DNA from: Paenibacillus dendritiformis
GTDB taxonomy: Bacteria; Bacillota; Bacilli; Paenibacillales; Paenibacillaceae
Assembly: GCF_945605565.1 (NCBI RefSeq)
Contig: NZ_OX216966.1
Coordinates: 6,006,001-6,070,000 of the forward strand
DNA length: 64,000 nucleotides
Direction of reading: 5' to 3'
This document shows positions 16,994 to 26,175 of the stretch, one piece after another. The notes beneath the pieces are model-generated. The model saw only the letters and a list, made by a program, of their open reading frames with translations. It had not been told where the DNA came from and ran no database searches. The position numbers were made by a program, and so were the translations under genes. Numbering within the stretch: position 1 is the first letter of the stretch; the number at the start of each line of letters is the position of its first letter.

Positions 16994-17911
16994 TCATCCC
17001 GCAACCAGCTTCCCTAATGCCAACAGTACCGCGCCATAGGCCGCATCCTTCCCGGCGGCCATGCATTGCATCCCGGGGTACCGCTCTGCCAACAAAGCGG
17101 TAAACCCGTTCCGGACCTCGCTGTTTTTCAGCAGCACGCTGCCGGCCATCGCCACCGTTCCCGCTTGCAGACCCAGCTTCTCCACGACCGGAACGACGAG
17201 CTCGCAGAGGGAGCGGGCGCATTTGTCCGCAATGGAGAGAGCGCTCTTGTCCCCAAGCGCGCAGGCCTGCGACAAAATCGGGGCCAGAGCCGCGATATCC
17301 TTTTTGTTCGTGTGCCGATCATACACGAAGCGGATAAGCTGTTGAATCGATTCCATCTGCAGGTGCTGATATACCATCCCTGTGATGGGCGTTGCGGGGA
17401 GGCGGCCGTCATGTGCGCGCACGACCGCCGACAGCAGCTCGCGGCCAATGCTGTAGCCGCTGCCTTCATCATCGATCAGATGACCGTAACCGCCCGCGCG
17501 ATGCGACTGGCCCGCTTCATTTTGGCCATAGCAGATCGATCCCGTGCCCGCGATGAGAATGACGCCGACGGCCTTGCCGTGCGCACCCCACAGCGCCGTT
17601 GCTTGATCGCCCGTAATGGTCAAGCCGCCTTCATACCCGCATTCACGAACGTTCGCTTCCAGGCGGGGGATGACCGTCGGATTGCTGACTCCCGCCGCGC
17701 CGATACATACCTGCACGCAGTGCTCCAGCCCTCCGCATACCTCGGCAATCGTCGCGAAAATATCCCGCAGACTGCTTCGCACGCTCGCCTCGTCCTGTCC
17801 GTTGTAGTTGATTGCCCCGGACGTGAACGTGTGCACTACCGTCCCTTTCACATCCGCAACGGTGACGGCCGTCTTCGTGCCGCCGCCGTCCACCCCTGCC
17901 ACATAGTTCAA
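16994..17911 (-). CDS. murK: BadF/BadG-type amino-sugar kinase (GlcNAc/MurNAc kinase, MurK-like)
   Basis: A 305-residue ASKHA-fold kinase. Phosphate-binding motifs are GVDGGGTKTAV at residues 6-16 and LIAGTGSICYG at about 121-131, with the BadF-family segment GYGHLIDDEGSGYSIG at about 142-157. Family members phosphorylate GlcNAc or MurNAc at O6. Since MurQ in the same operon needs MurNAc-6-phosphate and no PTS is present, MurNAc (or both sugars) is the expected substrate; this is inference. The start is a TTG preceded by AAGGATGTGA. It is the last gene of the cluster, followed by a terminator. The gene symbol is functional shorthand and not proven orthology. Confidence 0.8.
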   Translation of the reverse strand: MNYVAGVDGGGTKTAVTVADVKGTVVHTFTSGAINYNGQDEASVRSSLRDIFATIAEVCGGLEHCVQVCIGAAGVSNPTVIPRLEANVRECGYEGGLTITGDQATALWGAHGKAVGVILIAGTGSICYGQNEAGQSHRAGGYGHLIDDEGSGYSIGRELLSAVVRAHDGRLPATPITGMVYQHLQMESIQQLIRFVYDRHTNKKDIAALAPILSQACALGDKSALSIADKCARSLCELVVPVVEKLGLQAGTVAMAGSVLLKNSEVRNGFTALLAERYPGMQCMAAGKDAAYGAVLLALGKLVAG

Positions 17912-17992
17912 CGTAAGCTCACATCCTTCTTCTGCCTTAGGATCCGCGCAGGCGCACGAACGGTGCGCATTCCGGAAAGCAGCTGTTCCGCC

Positions 17993-19135
17993 CTATGGGT
18001 ACAAATGATAGTGCCGCTTCATGCCGGCAAATTCCCGGCTTTCTTCCCGGAACCGTTCCAGCATCGCCGGAACGTCCACCGGCTCCGCGCGGTAGATGCT
18101 GTCCCCGCCTAACAGATCAATGAACGGCCGCGAATTCTCCTTCACCGGGGGCAAAAAGGAAAACTGCTCATAATTGCGCTTGATCGCATACAGCAGTTGA
18201 AACCCCGCTTCCAACGGCTGCAGCGCGCGGCGATCGAGCACATGCAGCTGCACCCCGCCGCATTGCTCATCCCGGAACTTCGAGAACGAAGGCTTGAAAT
18301 AGACCGGACGGAAGACGACTCCCGGCAGCTTCATCCGGTTCATCTCCTCAGCCAGCTTCTCCGCTTCAATGAACGGCGCGCCGATGATCTCGAACGGAGC
18401 CGTCGTGCCGCGGCCTTCCGAAATGTTGGTCCCTTCGAACAGGCAAGTGCCTGCATACAGCAATGCCGAATCGAACCGCGGAAGCCCCAGGGACGGCATA
18501 ACCCACGGAAGCCCGGCATCAGGGAACTGCATCGTCCGATCCCAGCCTTCGCAGCGCACGACATGCAGCCGGCCGTTCCACTTCATCTGCTCGTTCGCCA
18601 TCGCCGCCACCTCGCCTGCCGTCAGGCCGTAGCGGACGCAGAGCGGATAATTCCCGACGAAGGAGTGATAGCCCGGCTTCAATAGATTCCCTTCCACCGT
18701 GACGCCGTCGAGCGGATTGATCCGATCCAGCACGACGAACGCCTTGCCTGCCTTCGCGCAATCCTCCAGGGCGTACAGCATCGTGTAAATGAACGTATAA
18801 TACCGAACCCCGACATCCTGAATATCGTACACGACCATATCGACTTCATCCAGCATCTCCCGGCTCAAGCGCTTGGAGTCTTTGCGGTACAAGCTGTACA
18901 CCGGCACCTGCGTATACGGGTCCACATACGTCTCCACCTGGGCCCCCGCCGCCTGATCGCCGCGCACGCCGTGCTCCGGCGAGAACAGCGCGACCAGGTT
19001 GAATTTCTCGTGCAGAACTTGAATCGTCGAGACGAAGTCCTTCGTTAAGCCGGTCGGCGCCGTAATCAACCCGATACGCTTTCCTTGGAACAGATGCGCA
19101 TACTCCTCGATACAATCAATCCCGTTGCGGATCAT
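17993..19135 (-). CDS. namZ: NamZ-family (DUF1343, YbbC-like) exo-N-acetylmuramidase
   Basis: A 380-residue DUF1343 protein. Bacillus NamZ releases MurNAc from the non-reducing end of peptidoglycan glycans. Diagnostic segments are GKRIGLITAPTGL, LFSPEHGVRGDQAAG (containing Glu54 in SPEHG, the position proposed as catalytic in the family), VYDIQDVGVRYYTFIYT and LDRINPLDG. Unlike secreted YbbC, it begins MIRNGIDCIEEY and has no signal peptide, so it should act in the cytoplasm on an imported saccharide. GAGGAGG five bases upstream supports the start. It lies between the PIG-L deacetylase and the kinase. Confidence 0.88.
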   Translation of the reverse strand: MIRNGIDCIEEYAHLFQGKRIGLITAPTGLTKDFVSTIQVLHEKFNLVALFSPEHGVRGDQAAGAQVETYVDPYTQVPVYSLYRKDSKRLSREMLDEVDMVVYDIQDVGVRYYTFIYTMLYALEDCAKAGKAFVVLDRINPLDGVTVEGNLLKPGYHSFVGNYPLCVRYGLTAGEVAAMANEQMKWNGRLHVVRCEGWDRTMQFPDAGLPWVMPSLGLPRFDSALLYAGTCLFEGTNISEGRGTTAPFEIIGAPFIEAEKLAEEMNRMKLPGVVFRPVYFKPSFSKFRDEQCGGVQLHVLDRRALQPLEAGFQLLYAIKRNYEQFSFLPPVKENSRPFIDLLGGDSIYRAEPVDVPAMLERFREESREFAGMKRHYHLYP

Positions 19136-19164
19136 AGCAGCCTCCTCTTCATGCGCATCCGCCC

Positions 19165-19869
19165 CTACAATTCGGACTGGCGCAGGCGCATGCTTTCTTC
19201 CGGAATCATGAACGTTTCTGCGTATTCCTTCCTTGCCTCAATGCCGCGCACCCGGGCGAGATGCTTATAGTACTCCAGATAAGGGAACGAGGTGCTGCCC
19301 GTCACGAACCAATGCAGCGACACCGCCTTCACCCACAAATCATAAGCCTCTTGCGAAAAGTCAACGTAGACGTAAGGCTTGTAGTCCACCGCGTCCTCCC
19401 AGTTCTCCGCATAATAGAGCTTGGAAGCGAAGAAGGCGGGCAGCTCCCGCTGGAACGACGGCAAGCCGGCGAAGAAGCGCGCGTCATTGACAATGCGGTG
19501 CGTCGTCATATGATCCTTGTGCATGCTGTTCTTGAAATGCGTAATGATAATATTCGGGCGCACCTGGCGGATGACATCGCACACCTTGAGGCGATTCTCT
19601 TCATTGTCCTGCAGCTCGCCGTCCGGCGTATCGAACACGATAGCCTCGCCGCCCAGCATCTCGGCGAACGCCTTCGCCTCATTCACCTTCTGCTCGCGGT
19701 ACTCCGCCATATCTCTGCCTGCCGGGACCCCGCGCTCCCCTGCGGTCAACGCCAGGGTGACGATCCGATCCCCCTTCAGCGAATGGCTTGCCAATACGCC
19801 GCCCGCGGTCAGCTCCATATCCCCCACATGACCGCCAATGGCCAGAATCGTTATCTTTTGCTCGCTCAT
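19165..19869 (-). CDS. PIG-L (LmbE-like) family deacetylase
   Basis: A 234-residue protein of the zinc-dependent PIG-L/LmbE fold, whose members N-deacetylate GlcNAc-containing molecules. The family's AHPDD motif appears as GGHVGDMEL at residues 12-20 (His14, Asp17 kept), and the second metal motif is HKDHMTTH near 118-125. Length is normal. The start overlaps the stop of the GNAT gene by one base (TAATG), showing tight coupling. In this cluster a de-N-acetylase for an amino sugar or muropeptide fragment is likely; the precise substrate is unknown. The first Asp of the usual DD pair is altered to Gly, as in a subset of the family. Confidence 0.85.
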   Translation of the reverse strand: MSEQKITILAIGGHVGDMELTAGGVLASHSLKGDRIVTLALTAGERGVPAGRDMAEYREQKVNEAKAFAEMLGGEAIVFDTPDGELQDNEENRLKVCDVIRQVRPNIIITHFKNSMHKDHMTTHRIVNDARFFAGLPSFQRELPAFFASKLYYAENWEDAVDYKPYVYVDFSQEAYDLWVKAVSLHWFVTGSTSFPYLEYYKHLARVRGIEARKEYAETFMIPEESMRLRQSEL

Positions 19870-20840
19870 TAGACAAGCTCCTTTCTCATGACAGCGAAAG
19901 ATTTGACCGTGCGAAAGCCAGCCTTCTCATAAATGCGAATCGCCGGATTCGTGCTTCCGGTATAGAGCGACATATACTCGGTTCCGATACTTCGGAACGC
20001 CTCGCACAGCTTGAAGAACAACACCGTTCCCAAGCCATGCCCCTCATGCCCGGGATGAACGCCGATGCCCGCGAAGTAGCCGCGTCCGTTCTCCTGGCGA
20101 ATGACCGGACCGGCGAAGCCGGCGGCCTTCCCTTCATACGCGGCAATTACGAACGGCACTCCGTCCGCAGCCGCCTGGGCAATCTCCCGCTCCCAGAGCG
20201 GATTGTTCAATCCCCGCAGCATCTCCTCCACGCCGCTATGCTTATCCGGGTCGAACAGTTCGACCGCATAGCCTTCGAAGGCGGCCCGCGCCTCTTTGGC
20301 CCTGATCTCTTCGGGGATGGCGAACCCGGCCAGCGGCATATACATGGCGCATTCGATTGCGCGCTCGATATAGCCTTGCCGCAGCAAAAATTGATGATAC
20401 GCGCTGCCGACCGGGACGCCCGGCGCATTATTATGCTCATGCTTCGGCGTATCCGGGATGTACCAGGGCAGCATCATCGGATTGAAGAACAGGACGTCCG
20501 CCTGCTTTTTTCCCAATGCTTGAAAGCGTTCCTCCACCGCCTCCAGCATCACCTTATAGTTCTCATCGCTGCTGTGATCATGGGACAGCACGATGCAGGT
20601 AATATAGCCGGCGACCTCCCCGAGTGGCAGATCCTGTCCGGTGCAGCCGCACGCGAAGCCGATTACCCGGCCCGCCTCCAGCAGCACAAACGTATTTTCC
20701 GGGTCGAAATACGCATTCGATAAAAAGATAGCTTCAAAGCTTGCCTCCGTCAGCTCCTTGTACCCGTCTCTCACGGCTTCTTCATTCCATAGCGCAATCA
20801 CATCGCCGCTATACTTCCGATCCCAGGTTGCGAGCATCAT
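19869..20840 (-). CDS. Double GNAT-domain acetyltransferase
   Basis: A 323-residue protein with two GNAT-like halves. The first (about residues 1-140) is degenerate. The second (about 165-320) has the acetyl-CoA loop GVHPGHEGHGLGTVLFF and the C-terminal NPAIRIYEKAGFRTVKS end. The start at 20840 is chosen because GGGAGG lies about nine bases upstream; a GTG at 20849 would abut the site. It is translationally coupled to the PIG-L gene. An acetyltransferase next to a deacetylase and a muramidase suggests adjustment of N-acetylation of imported amino sugars, but this is inference. Confidence 0.8.
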   Translation of the reverse strand: MMLATWDRKYSGDVIALWNEEAVRDGYKELTEASFEAIFLSNAYFDPENTFVLLEAGRVIGFACGCTGQDLPLGEVAGYITCIVLSHDHSSDENYKVMLEAVEERFQALGKKQADVLFFNPMMLPWYIPDTPKHEHNNAPGVPVGSAYHQFLLRQGYIERAIECAMYMPLAGFAIPEEIRAKEARAAFEGYAVELFDPDKHSGVEEMLRGLNNPLWEREIAQAAADGVPFVIAAYEGKAAGFAGPVIRQENGRGYFAGIGVHPGHEGHGLGTVLFFKLCEAFRSIGTEYMSLYTGSTNPAIRIYEKAGFRTVKSFAVMRKELV

Positions 20841-20855
20841 GAGCAGCACCTCCCA

Positions 20856-21716
20856 TTAACCTTTGACCGCGCCTACCGTGACCCCCTTCAGGAAATACTT
20901 CTGCAAGCTGAAGAAGAGAATGAACATCGGCAGCGCAGAGATCGTAGCGCCCGCCATCATCGGCGCAAAGTATGTCGTGTTGGCGAAGCGGAAGTTTTTA
21001 AGGCCTACCTGAATCGTCTGCATATCCATCGTATTCGTGACGAGGAACGGCCAGAAGAAGGTGTTCCAGCTATCCATGAAGGTGAGAATCGCCATGACGG
21101 CCAACACCGTTTTCGACAGCGGCAGTATGATCTTGAAATAGACCTGAAGCTGATTGCAGCCTTCAATCTTCGCGCATTCCAGCACCTCGGTCGGAATGCT
21201 GCTCATGAACTGCTTCGCAAGGAAAATATTATATACGGTAACGAGACCAGGCATGATTAAGGCACTGTACGTATTCTGGATTTGGAAAATGTTGACGATC
21301 AAAATGTACAATGGCACTTGCGATACCTGATACGGAATCATCATCGCTATTAACAGCAGGGTGAACAGCGCCGTTCTGCCCTTGAATTTGATTTTGGAGA
21401 AGGCGTATCCGGCCATGCTCGCAAAAAACACGTTCGACACCGTCACGACACTTGCCACAAACAAGGAATTTAACAGCCAGCGAAAGGAATGCTCGCTATA
21501 TTCGAAAAAGAACTTGTATGATTCCAGAGTGAACTTGGTCGGAAAGAGCGAGTAGCTCATCGCACCGGCTTCCACAGGATCCCCGAAGGAAGAAATAATC
21601 ATAAAATAGATAGGGAAGATCGTGGCCAAAGCAAAAAGCAAAAGTACGGTAATGATGACAGCATTTCTAATATATTTGACTGCCACATTTCCATTATGTG
21701 AATGATAGAGTGACAT
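20856..21716 (-). CDS. Sugar ABC transporter permease (MalG-like)
   Basis: A 286-residue inner-membrane permease of the carbohydrate CUT1 class with six membrane segments. The EAA loop is recognisable in the last third (EVLECAKIEGCNQLQVYFKI), and the C-terminus FLKGVTVGAVKG is typical of MalG-type subunits. It pairs with the MalF-like subunit 21 bp upstream in the operon. No ATP-binding gene is nearby, so a shared MsmX-type ATPase is expected. Codon use is more AT-rich than in flanking enzyme genes. Confidence 0.92.
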   Translation of the reverse strand: MSLYHSHNGNVAVKYIRNAVIITVLLLFALATIFPIYFMIISSFGDPVEAGAMSYSLFPTKFTLESYKFFFEYSEHSFRWLLNSLFVASVVTVSNVFFASMAGYAFSKIKFKGRTALFTLLLIAMMIPYQVSQVPLYILIVNIFQIQNTYSALIMPGLVTVYNIFLAKQFMSSIPTEVLECAKIEGCNQLQVYFKIILPLSKTVLAVMAILTFMDSWNTFFWPFLVTNTMDMQTIQVGLKNFRFANTTYFAPMMAGATISALPMFILFFSLQKYFLKGVTVGAVKG

Positions 21717-21737
21717 TATCGGCTTCTCCCCTTCCCC

Positions 21738-22640
21738 TTAATATTCCACGTCTTTGCCCATAAATTTAAATTGAATGAACGAAATGATCGCAATAATGGC
21801 GGCCAGCACCAAAGATTGGGCTGCAGCCTTCCCGAATTCAAAGTACTTAAATGCGTTGTTGAAAATAAGCAACCCAACCATTGTCGTTGAATTGTCCGGG
21901 CCGCCGCCCGTCATCAGATAAGCGTTCTGGAACACTTGAAAGGAACCGATAACACCGGTTACGAGCAAAAACAACGTTGTTGGCTTCAAAAAAGGAATTA
22001 CGATATACCATAGCTTCTTCAAAAAGGATGCCCCATCCAATTCCGCTGCCTCATAATAACTGTCATCAATGCCGAGCAGGGCCGCCAAGTAAATAATAAT
22101 GGCCGTGCCATGGCTTGCCAGCCAGGACATCAGGACGAGAGAGAACATCGACGTCGAGCTTGAGCCGAGCCAGTTCAAATTGCTGATGCCGAACAGGCCA
22201 AGCAGCTGGTTCAAAATTCCCGCTTCCATCGGATCGAAGATCCACAGCCATACGACAGACATCGCCACCCCGGACGCGACGGCCGGCAAATAATATACCG
22301 CCTTGAACGTCGTCTGCAGCTTCTTATTCAGCGGCAAAATAAGAATGGCCACGACAAAGGAGATAATCAAGGCCACGGGAACCGTCAACACCGTATAGAC
22401 GGCCGTATTGACGATCGATTTCCAAAACAGCGGATCCTTGAAGGAATTAATATAATTGTCAAAACCGATAAACGTAGAGCCTAGCGGCTTATAATCCTGG
22501 AAGCTGATAATAAAGGCGCTGACAACCGGATAGGCCGTAAATACGGCGAATACAACCAGGGCAACGGCGATAAACGCATATCCCCAGCCTGAATCTCCTC
22601 TAATTTTCCGTCTCTTCAACGGCTTCGTTAATTGGGCCAT
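21738..22640 (-). CDS. Sugar ABC transporter permease (MalF-like)
   Basis: A 300-residue permease with six membrane segments, a proline-rich first helix (FAVFTAYPVVSAFIISFQDY) and an EAA loop in EAAELDGASFLKKLWYIVIP at about residues 202-221. It is the MalF/UgpA-type partner of the following gene and receives substrate from the lipoprotein encoded upstream. Between that lipoprotein gene and this one lies a strong 13-bp stem-loop without T-run. The transported sugar is inferred to be a MurNAc-containing saccharide from context only. Confidence 0.92.
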   Translation of the reverse strand: MAQLTKPLKRRKIRGDSGWGYAFIAVALVVFAVFTAYPVVSAFIISFQDYKPLGSTFIGFDNYINSFKDPLFWKSIVNTAVYTVLTVPVALIISFVVAILILPLNKKLQTTFKAVYYLPAVASGVAMSVVWLWIFDPMEAGILNQLLGLFGISNLNWLGSSSTSMFSLVLMSWLASHGTAIIIYLAALLGIDDSYYEAAELDGASFLKKLWYIVIPFLKPTTLFLLVTGVIGSFQVFQNAYLMTGGGPDNSTTMVGLLIFNNAFKYFEFGKAAAQSLVLAAIIAIISFIQFKFMGKDVEY

Positions 22641-22681
22641 AATGTGAAACCCCTTTCAATACGCAGTGATGCAATGATTTC

Positions 22682-22715
22682 CGGATAGCCGCATACAGTT
22701 CCATGCGGCTATCCG
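22682..22715 (-). promoter_or_regulatory. Intercistronic stem-loop between binding-protein and permease genes
   Basis: A perfect 13-bp inverted repeat (CGGATAGCCGCAT and ATGCGGCTATCCG) around an 8-base loop, with no T-run. Such hairpins commonly protect the 3' end of the abundant binding-protein mRNA segment. Confidence 0.6.
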
Positions 22716-22729
22716 AAAGTCTGCTCTGT

Positions 22730-24160
22730 CTAGTCTTTGACAACTCCGTCTTCGCCGAATGCGGCGACGGCTGCCGATTTCACCGCATCATACATTTGCT
22801 CTGGCGAAATCTCGTTGGCGATCAAGGCTTGAAGCTTCGGAATAATCACTTCGTCCTCGAGCTTAATCGCCTTGGCGCCCAGATCCGTCGGAATATCCGG
22901 ACGTGCCGGCGTTGCTTGCTTGAGCAATGTTTCTACAGCCTCTTTATTGAACTCGTTTCTTTCAATTGGCATGCTTTCCGCCGCTTTTCTGCCGGACTCG
23001 GTAATATGGGCGGCGAAGAGATCATTGTTCGTCGTGGCCGCAACCTTGCCGCTGGCCAAGAAGTAAGCTGCTTTGACGACATTGGCCTTATGCTCAGGCG
23101 TCGGCTCCTGCTTGCCGCGGAAGGTTACATAACCGTCAACCGCGACGCTTGCCTGCTGCTTCTCGCCCAAGAAGGTAGGAACCGGCAATACGATATAATC
23201 GACCGGGATGCTTCCTTTGACTTCACTGCCGTCTTTTTTCTCGATCTTTTCGTTATTTTGGTTCGCGTTATTTTCGAAAGTGGCCAGGCCTTTGCCTGTA
23301 ATCATCGTTTGACCTGTCAGGAACATATTCCAGCGTTTCCCTGCATCGACCGAGCTGAGCTCCTTCGGCATGGAACCGTCATCAATGAGCACGCGAATCG
23401 CTTTCAGCACTTCCAGGAAGTTTTTGCTCGTATACGCATATTTCAGATCTTTGTCGAACGCGGCCGGCATGCCCGCATTTTTGAGCAGAATAGCCAAGTA
23501 GTCCTTGGACGCTACGCCCGCCGTCGCAAATACGAAGCCGTAACGGGACGTTTTGTCGCCATCCTTCACGACGCCTTTTTTGACATCTTCACGGAATTGC
23601 TCGAACGTCCAGCCTTCCTTCTGCACCTTCTTCCAATCGATGCCCGCTTGCTCCAGGAACTCTCGGTTGCCCCCAAGCGCGTGGACCTCCATATACGCCG
23701 GGAAGCCGTATAATCCGTCACCGCTCTTCATATATTCCAATGGAATTTCATCGTAATCCGCAATCATTTCTGGCGTGGCAATATCGCTAATATCCATCAG
23801 CATGCCTTGCTGAATATATTTCGGAATTCCGGCCGAACCGATGAACGCAATATCCGGCGGGCTGCCCGCGTTCACTTGCGTATCCAGCTTCTGCGTCATG
23901 TCTTCCCAGCTTGCCGGCTCGATCTTCAACGTCAGGTCCGGATACAATTCATTGAATTCCTTCTCCATTTGCTTGAAATTATCTTGGAAATTGCCAGACA
24001 CTGGCGGGAGCAATGCGGTTATCGTATCTTTTGCACTGTTCCCTCCGTTAGCGCCCGCATCTGGCGATTTCGCATCATTATTCGAGCTTCCGCATGCCGT
24101 TAAAGAGGACAAAGCCAAGGTTAATGCCAAAATGGATGCCAATACACGCAATTTCCTCAT
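22730..24160 (-). CDS. Extracellular sugar-binding lipoprotein (ABC transporter)
   Basis: A 476-residue family 1 solute-binding protein. A lipoprotein signal peptide ends in LSSLTAC (Cys22), followed by a Ser/Asn/Gly-rich linker and a two-lobed binding fold (LTLKIEPASWEDMTQKL, PPDIAFIGSAGIPKY). The lipid anchor would hold it on the outer face of the membrane, delivering ligand to the two permeases encoded downstream. It starts 31 bp after murQ, so it is cotranscribed with it. The ligand is presumably a peptidoglycan-derived saccharide; that is contextual inference. Confidence 0.9.
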   Translation of the reverse strand: MRKLRVLASILALTLALSSLTACGSSNNDAKSPDAGANGGNSAKDTITALLPPVSGNFQDNFKQMEKEFNELYPDLTLKIEPASWEDMTQKLDTQVNAGSPPDIAFIGSAGIPKYIQQGMLMDISDIATPEMIADYDEIPLEYMKSGDGLYGFPAYMEVHALGGNREFLEQAGIDWKKVQKEGWTFEQFREDVKKGVVKDGDKTSRYGFVFATAGVASKDYLAILLKNAGMPAAFDKDLKYAYTSKNFLEVLKAIRVLIDDGSMPKELSSVDAGKRWNMFLTGQTMITGKGLATFENNANQNNEKIEKKDGSEVKGSIPVDYIVLPVPTFLGEKQQASVAVDGYVTFRGKQEPTPEHKANVVKAAYFLASGKVAATTNNDLFAAHITESGRKAAESMPIERNEFNKEAVETLLKQATPARPDIPTDLGAKAIKLEDEVIIPKLQALIANEISPEQMYDAVKSAAVAAFGEDGVVKD

Positions 24161-24191
24161 TGATATAAGCCCCCTCAGGTTATCGAATGAA

Positions 24192-25106
24192 TTACACCAC
24201 TTTTGTAAACATGCCGATCGCTTTCTTCAAGCTGCCCTCGCATTGTTCCAGCGCTTGCTCTGCCGCGGCCGCATCCAGACCGGTCTTAATCATCATGATG
24301 GCCAGCTTGCAGTTCATGGAAGCGCTTTCTAAATACGTGGCAGCGGTACCCGCATCAACGCCTGTAGCTGCCTGTATTATCCGTACGGACCGATCTCGCA
24401 GCTTGATATTGCTCGCCTTCAAATCGACCATTAAGTTGTTATACGTCTTGCCCAGCTTTACCATCGTACAAGTAGTAAGCATGTTCAGAACCAGCTTCTG
24501 TGCTGTACCCGCTTTCAATCGGGTCGATCCCATAATGACTTCCGGTCCTACAACAGGTGAAATGCAGATATCGCAGACGCTCTCCAGCAAGGATTGCTTG
24601 TTATTGACGACGCCGATGGTCGTCGCCCCGATCTCCCGCGCCTTCTTCAAGGCTGCGATGACAAATCGAGCGCTTCCGCTCGCCGTAATCCCGACAACCG
24701 CATCCTTGTCTGTCACGCCGCAACTCTCGATTAATGCAACCCCCTCCTCCGCATTGTCTTCATAGCCTTCTACGGCCCATCGCAGCGCAGTGTCTCCCCC
24801 GGCAATATGTCCTTGCACCAGCTCAGGGTCGGTTCCGAACGTGGGCGGACATTCCGAAGCGTCGAGGACGCCCATTCTTCCTGAAGATCCAGCACCGACG
24901 TAAAACATCCTTCCACCATGTTTGAGCACTTGATGAAGTGAATTAACCGCTTTCACAATTTGCGGAATTTCAGCCGCAACCGCTTGCGGAACGCTCGCAT
25001 CCTGCTCGTTCATGAGGCGGAGCATTTGCTCGGTCGTGCATTCATCAATGGCCGCTGTCTCAGGATTGATTGCTTCCGTCGTTAGACCCGCTAGATACTC
25101 ATCCAT
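24192..25106 (-). CDS. murQ: N-acetylmuramic acid 6-phosphate etherase
   Basis: A 304-residue SIS-domain enzyme that cleaves the lactyl ether of MurNAc-6-phosphate to give GlcNAc-6-phosphate and D-lactate in the cytoplasm. Diagnostic motifs are the opening TTEAINPETAAID, MFYVGAGSSGRMGVLDASE (sugar-phosphate site with the general acid/base Glu of SECPPTFG) and AGTAQKLVLNMLTT. Length matches the family. The ATG at 25106 is chosen because AGGAGG lies six bases upstream; the ATG at 25112 abuts the site. It is the first gene of the operon, downstream of a candidate promoter and operator. Confidence 0.96.
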   Translation of the reverse strand: MDEYLAGLTTEAINPETAAIDECTTEQMLRLMNEQDASVPQAVAAEIPQIVKAVNSLHQVLKHGGRMFYVGAGSSGRMGVLDASECPPTFGTDPELVQGHIAGGDTALRWAVEGYEDNAEEGVALIESCGVTDKDAVVGITASGSARFVIAALKKAREIGATTIGVVNNKQSLLESVCDICISPVVGPEVIMGSTRLKAGTAQKLVLNMLTTCTMVKLGKTYNNLMVDLKASNIKLRDRSVRIIQAATGVDAGTAATYLESASMNCKLAIMMIKTGLDAAAAEQALEQCEGSLKKAIGMFTKVV

Positions 25107-25148
25107 AGCCATCCTCCTATCCTGTTTGTGTAACTTGCTTATACTGCA

Positions 25149-25177
25149 ATCTTAGCCGCAAAGACCATTACGGTCAA
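25149..25177 (-). promoter_or_regulatory. Promoter of the murQ operon
   Basis: On the minus strand TTGACC (25172-25177) is spaced 17 bp from TAAGAT (25149-25154), about 40 bp before the murQ start. Confidence 0.55.
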
Positions 25178-25187
25178 CAGTTTTTGA

Positions 25188-25201
25188 AATAAAATTTTAT
25201 T
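25188..25201. promoter_or_regulatory. Palindrome AATAAAATTTTATT, candidate RpiR operator
   Basis: A perfect 14-bp palindrome just upstream of the murQ -35 box. Related TAAAATAAAATTT sequences occur twice upstream of rpiR (26176-26190 and 26206-26223), which suggests a shared operator for the RpiR-type regulator. Confidence 0.5.
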
Positions 25202-25242
25202 ATAAAATAAATTGTTGTTGTTTTATTTTCTCCATTTCAACA

Positions 25243-25271
25243 AAAAAAGACATCGGACGCGAGCCGATGTC
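25243..25271 (-). terminator. Terminator of the rpiR gene
   Basis: GACATCGG (25249-25256) pairs with CCGATGTC (25264-25271) around a 7-base loop, followed on the minus strand by seven T. It separates rpiR transcription from the murQ operon. Confidence 0.85.
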
Positions 25272-25294
25272 TGACCGTCAAGCCGCTCCCAGCA

Positions 25295-26155
25295 TTAGCG
25301 ATGCTTGCTTGCCAGTATATTGTGCGTCTTCGTCAAATATTTCTTCACATGCTTGTATTCCGCGCTGGCCACGCCGGCGAACAAAATATCGATCACCGTC
25401 AGCATGGCAATCCGCGATCCCATGGCGCCGCTGCGGATCGTGATCTCGGGCGTGGAAATGCTCAGCACGATATGGGCGTTTTCCGCCAACGGGCTTTTCG
25501 TATACTTCGTAATCGCGATGATGCAGGCGCCGTTCTTTTTGGCGATGTCCAGCGCATCGAGAATATCGGCCGTATTGCCGGAATTCGAGATAAAGATCGC
25601 CACGTCGTTTTTCTCCAGTAGCGTCGCCGCGGTAAGCTGGCTATGGCCGTCGGTGTATGCATGGCAAATCTTATTAATGCGCGAAAATTTCTGCTCCGCA
25701 TCGATCCCGACCAGACCGGAAGCGCCGATGCCAAAAAACACGATCCGCCGGCTTTCCCGCAGCACCTTCACCGCGCGCTCGACTTCTTTTCTATCAATCA
25801 CACAAAGCGTATCCTCGATAGACTTGCTATTATTGCGAGAAATATTCGAGATAATCGTATTCAGATCATCTCCAGGCTGAATATCCGTATACTGATCTTT
25901 TTGCTCATCCTCCATCGAACCAAGCGAAGCGGAAATACTGACAATAAAGCTGCGGTATCCGGTATAGCCCATCGTCTTGCAAAAACGGAGAACGGATGCG
26001 TCACTCGTCTTCGTCAACTGAGCCAGACTCTTGATGGAGAGATGCGGAATCTCCTCCAAATTGTTCAGCACATACTCTGCGACTGTCCTTTCTACCGGCG
26101 TCAGGCTGTCCTTCATGTCACGAATCTTAATTAAAATATTGTCGTGGATTGACAT
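25295..26155 (-). CDS. murR: RpiR-family regulator (MurR-like)
   Basis: A 286-residue regulator with an N-terminal RpiR helix-turn-helix (about residues 15-75; LSIKSLAQLTKTSDASVLRF) and a C-terminal SIS sugar-phosphate domain (about 120-250; IVFFGIGASGLVGIDAEQK and FISNSGNTADILDAL). MurR proteins sense MurNAc-6-phosphate and control murQ. Here the gene directly precedes the murQ operon on the same strand, with its own terminator. AGGGA six bases upstream favours the ATG at 26155 over a GTG at 26158. Orthology to murR is inferred from position. Confidence 0.88.
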   Translation of the reverse strand: MSIHDNILIKIRDMKDSLTPVERTVAEYVLNNLEEIPHLSIKSLAQLTKTSDASVLRFCKTMGYTGYRSFIVSISASLGSMEDEQKDQYTDIQPGDDLNTIISNISRNNSKSIEDTLCVIDRKEVERAVKVLRESRRIVFFGIGASGLVGIDAEQKFSRINKICHAYTDGHSQLTAATLLEKNDVAIFISNSGNTADILDALDIAKKNGACIIAITKYTKSPLAENAHIVLSISTPEITIRSGAMGSRIAMLTVIDILFAGVASAEYKHVKKYLTKTHNILASKHR

Positions 26156-26175
26156 CACTTTTCCCTACTCATCTT

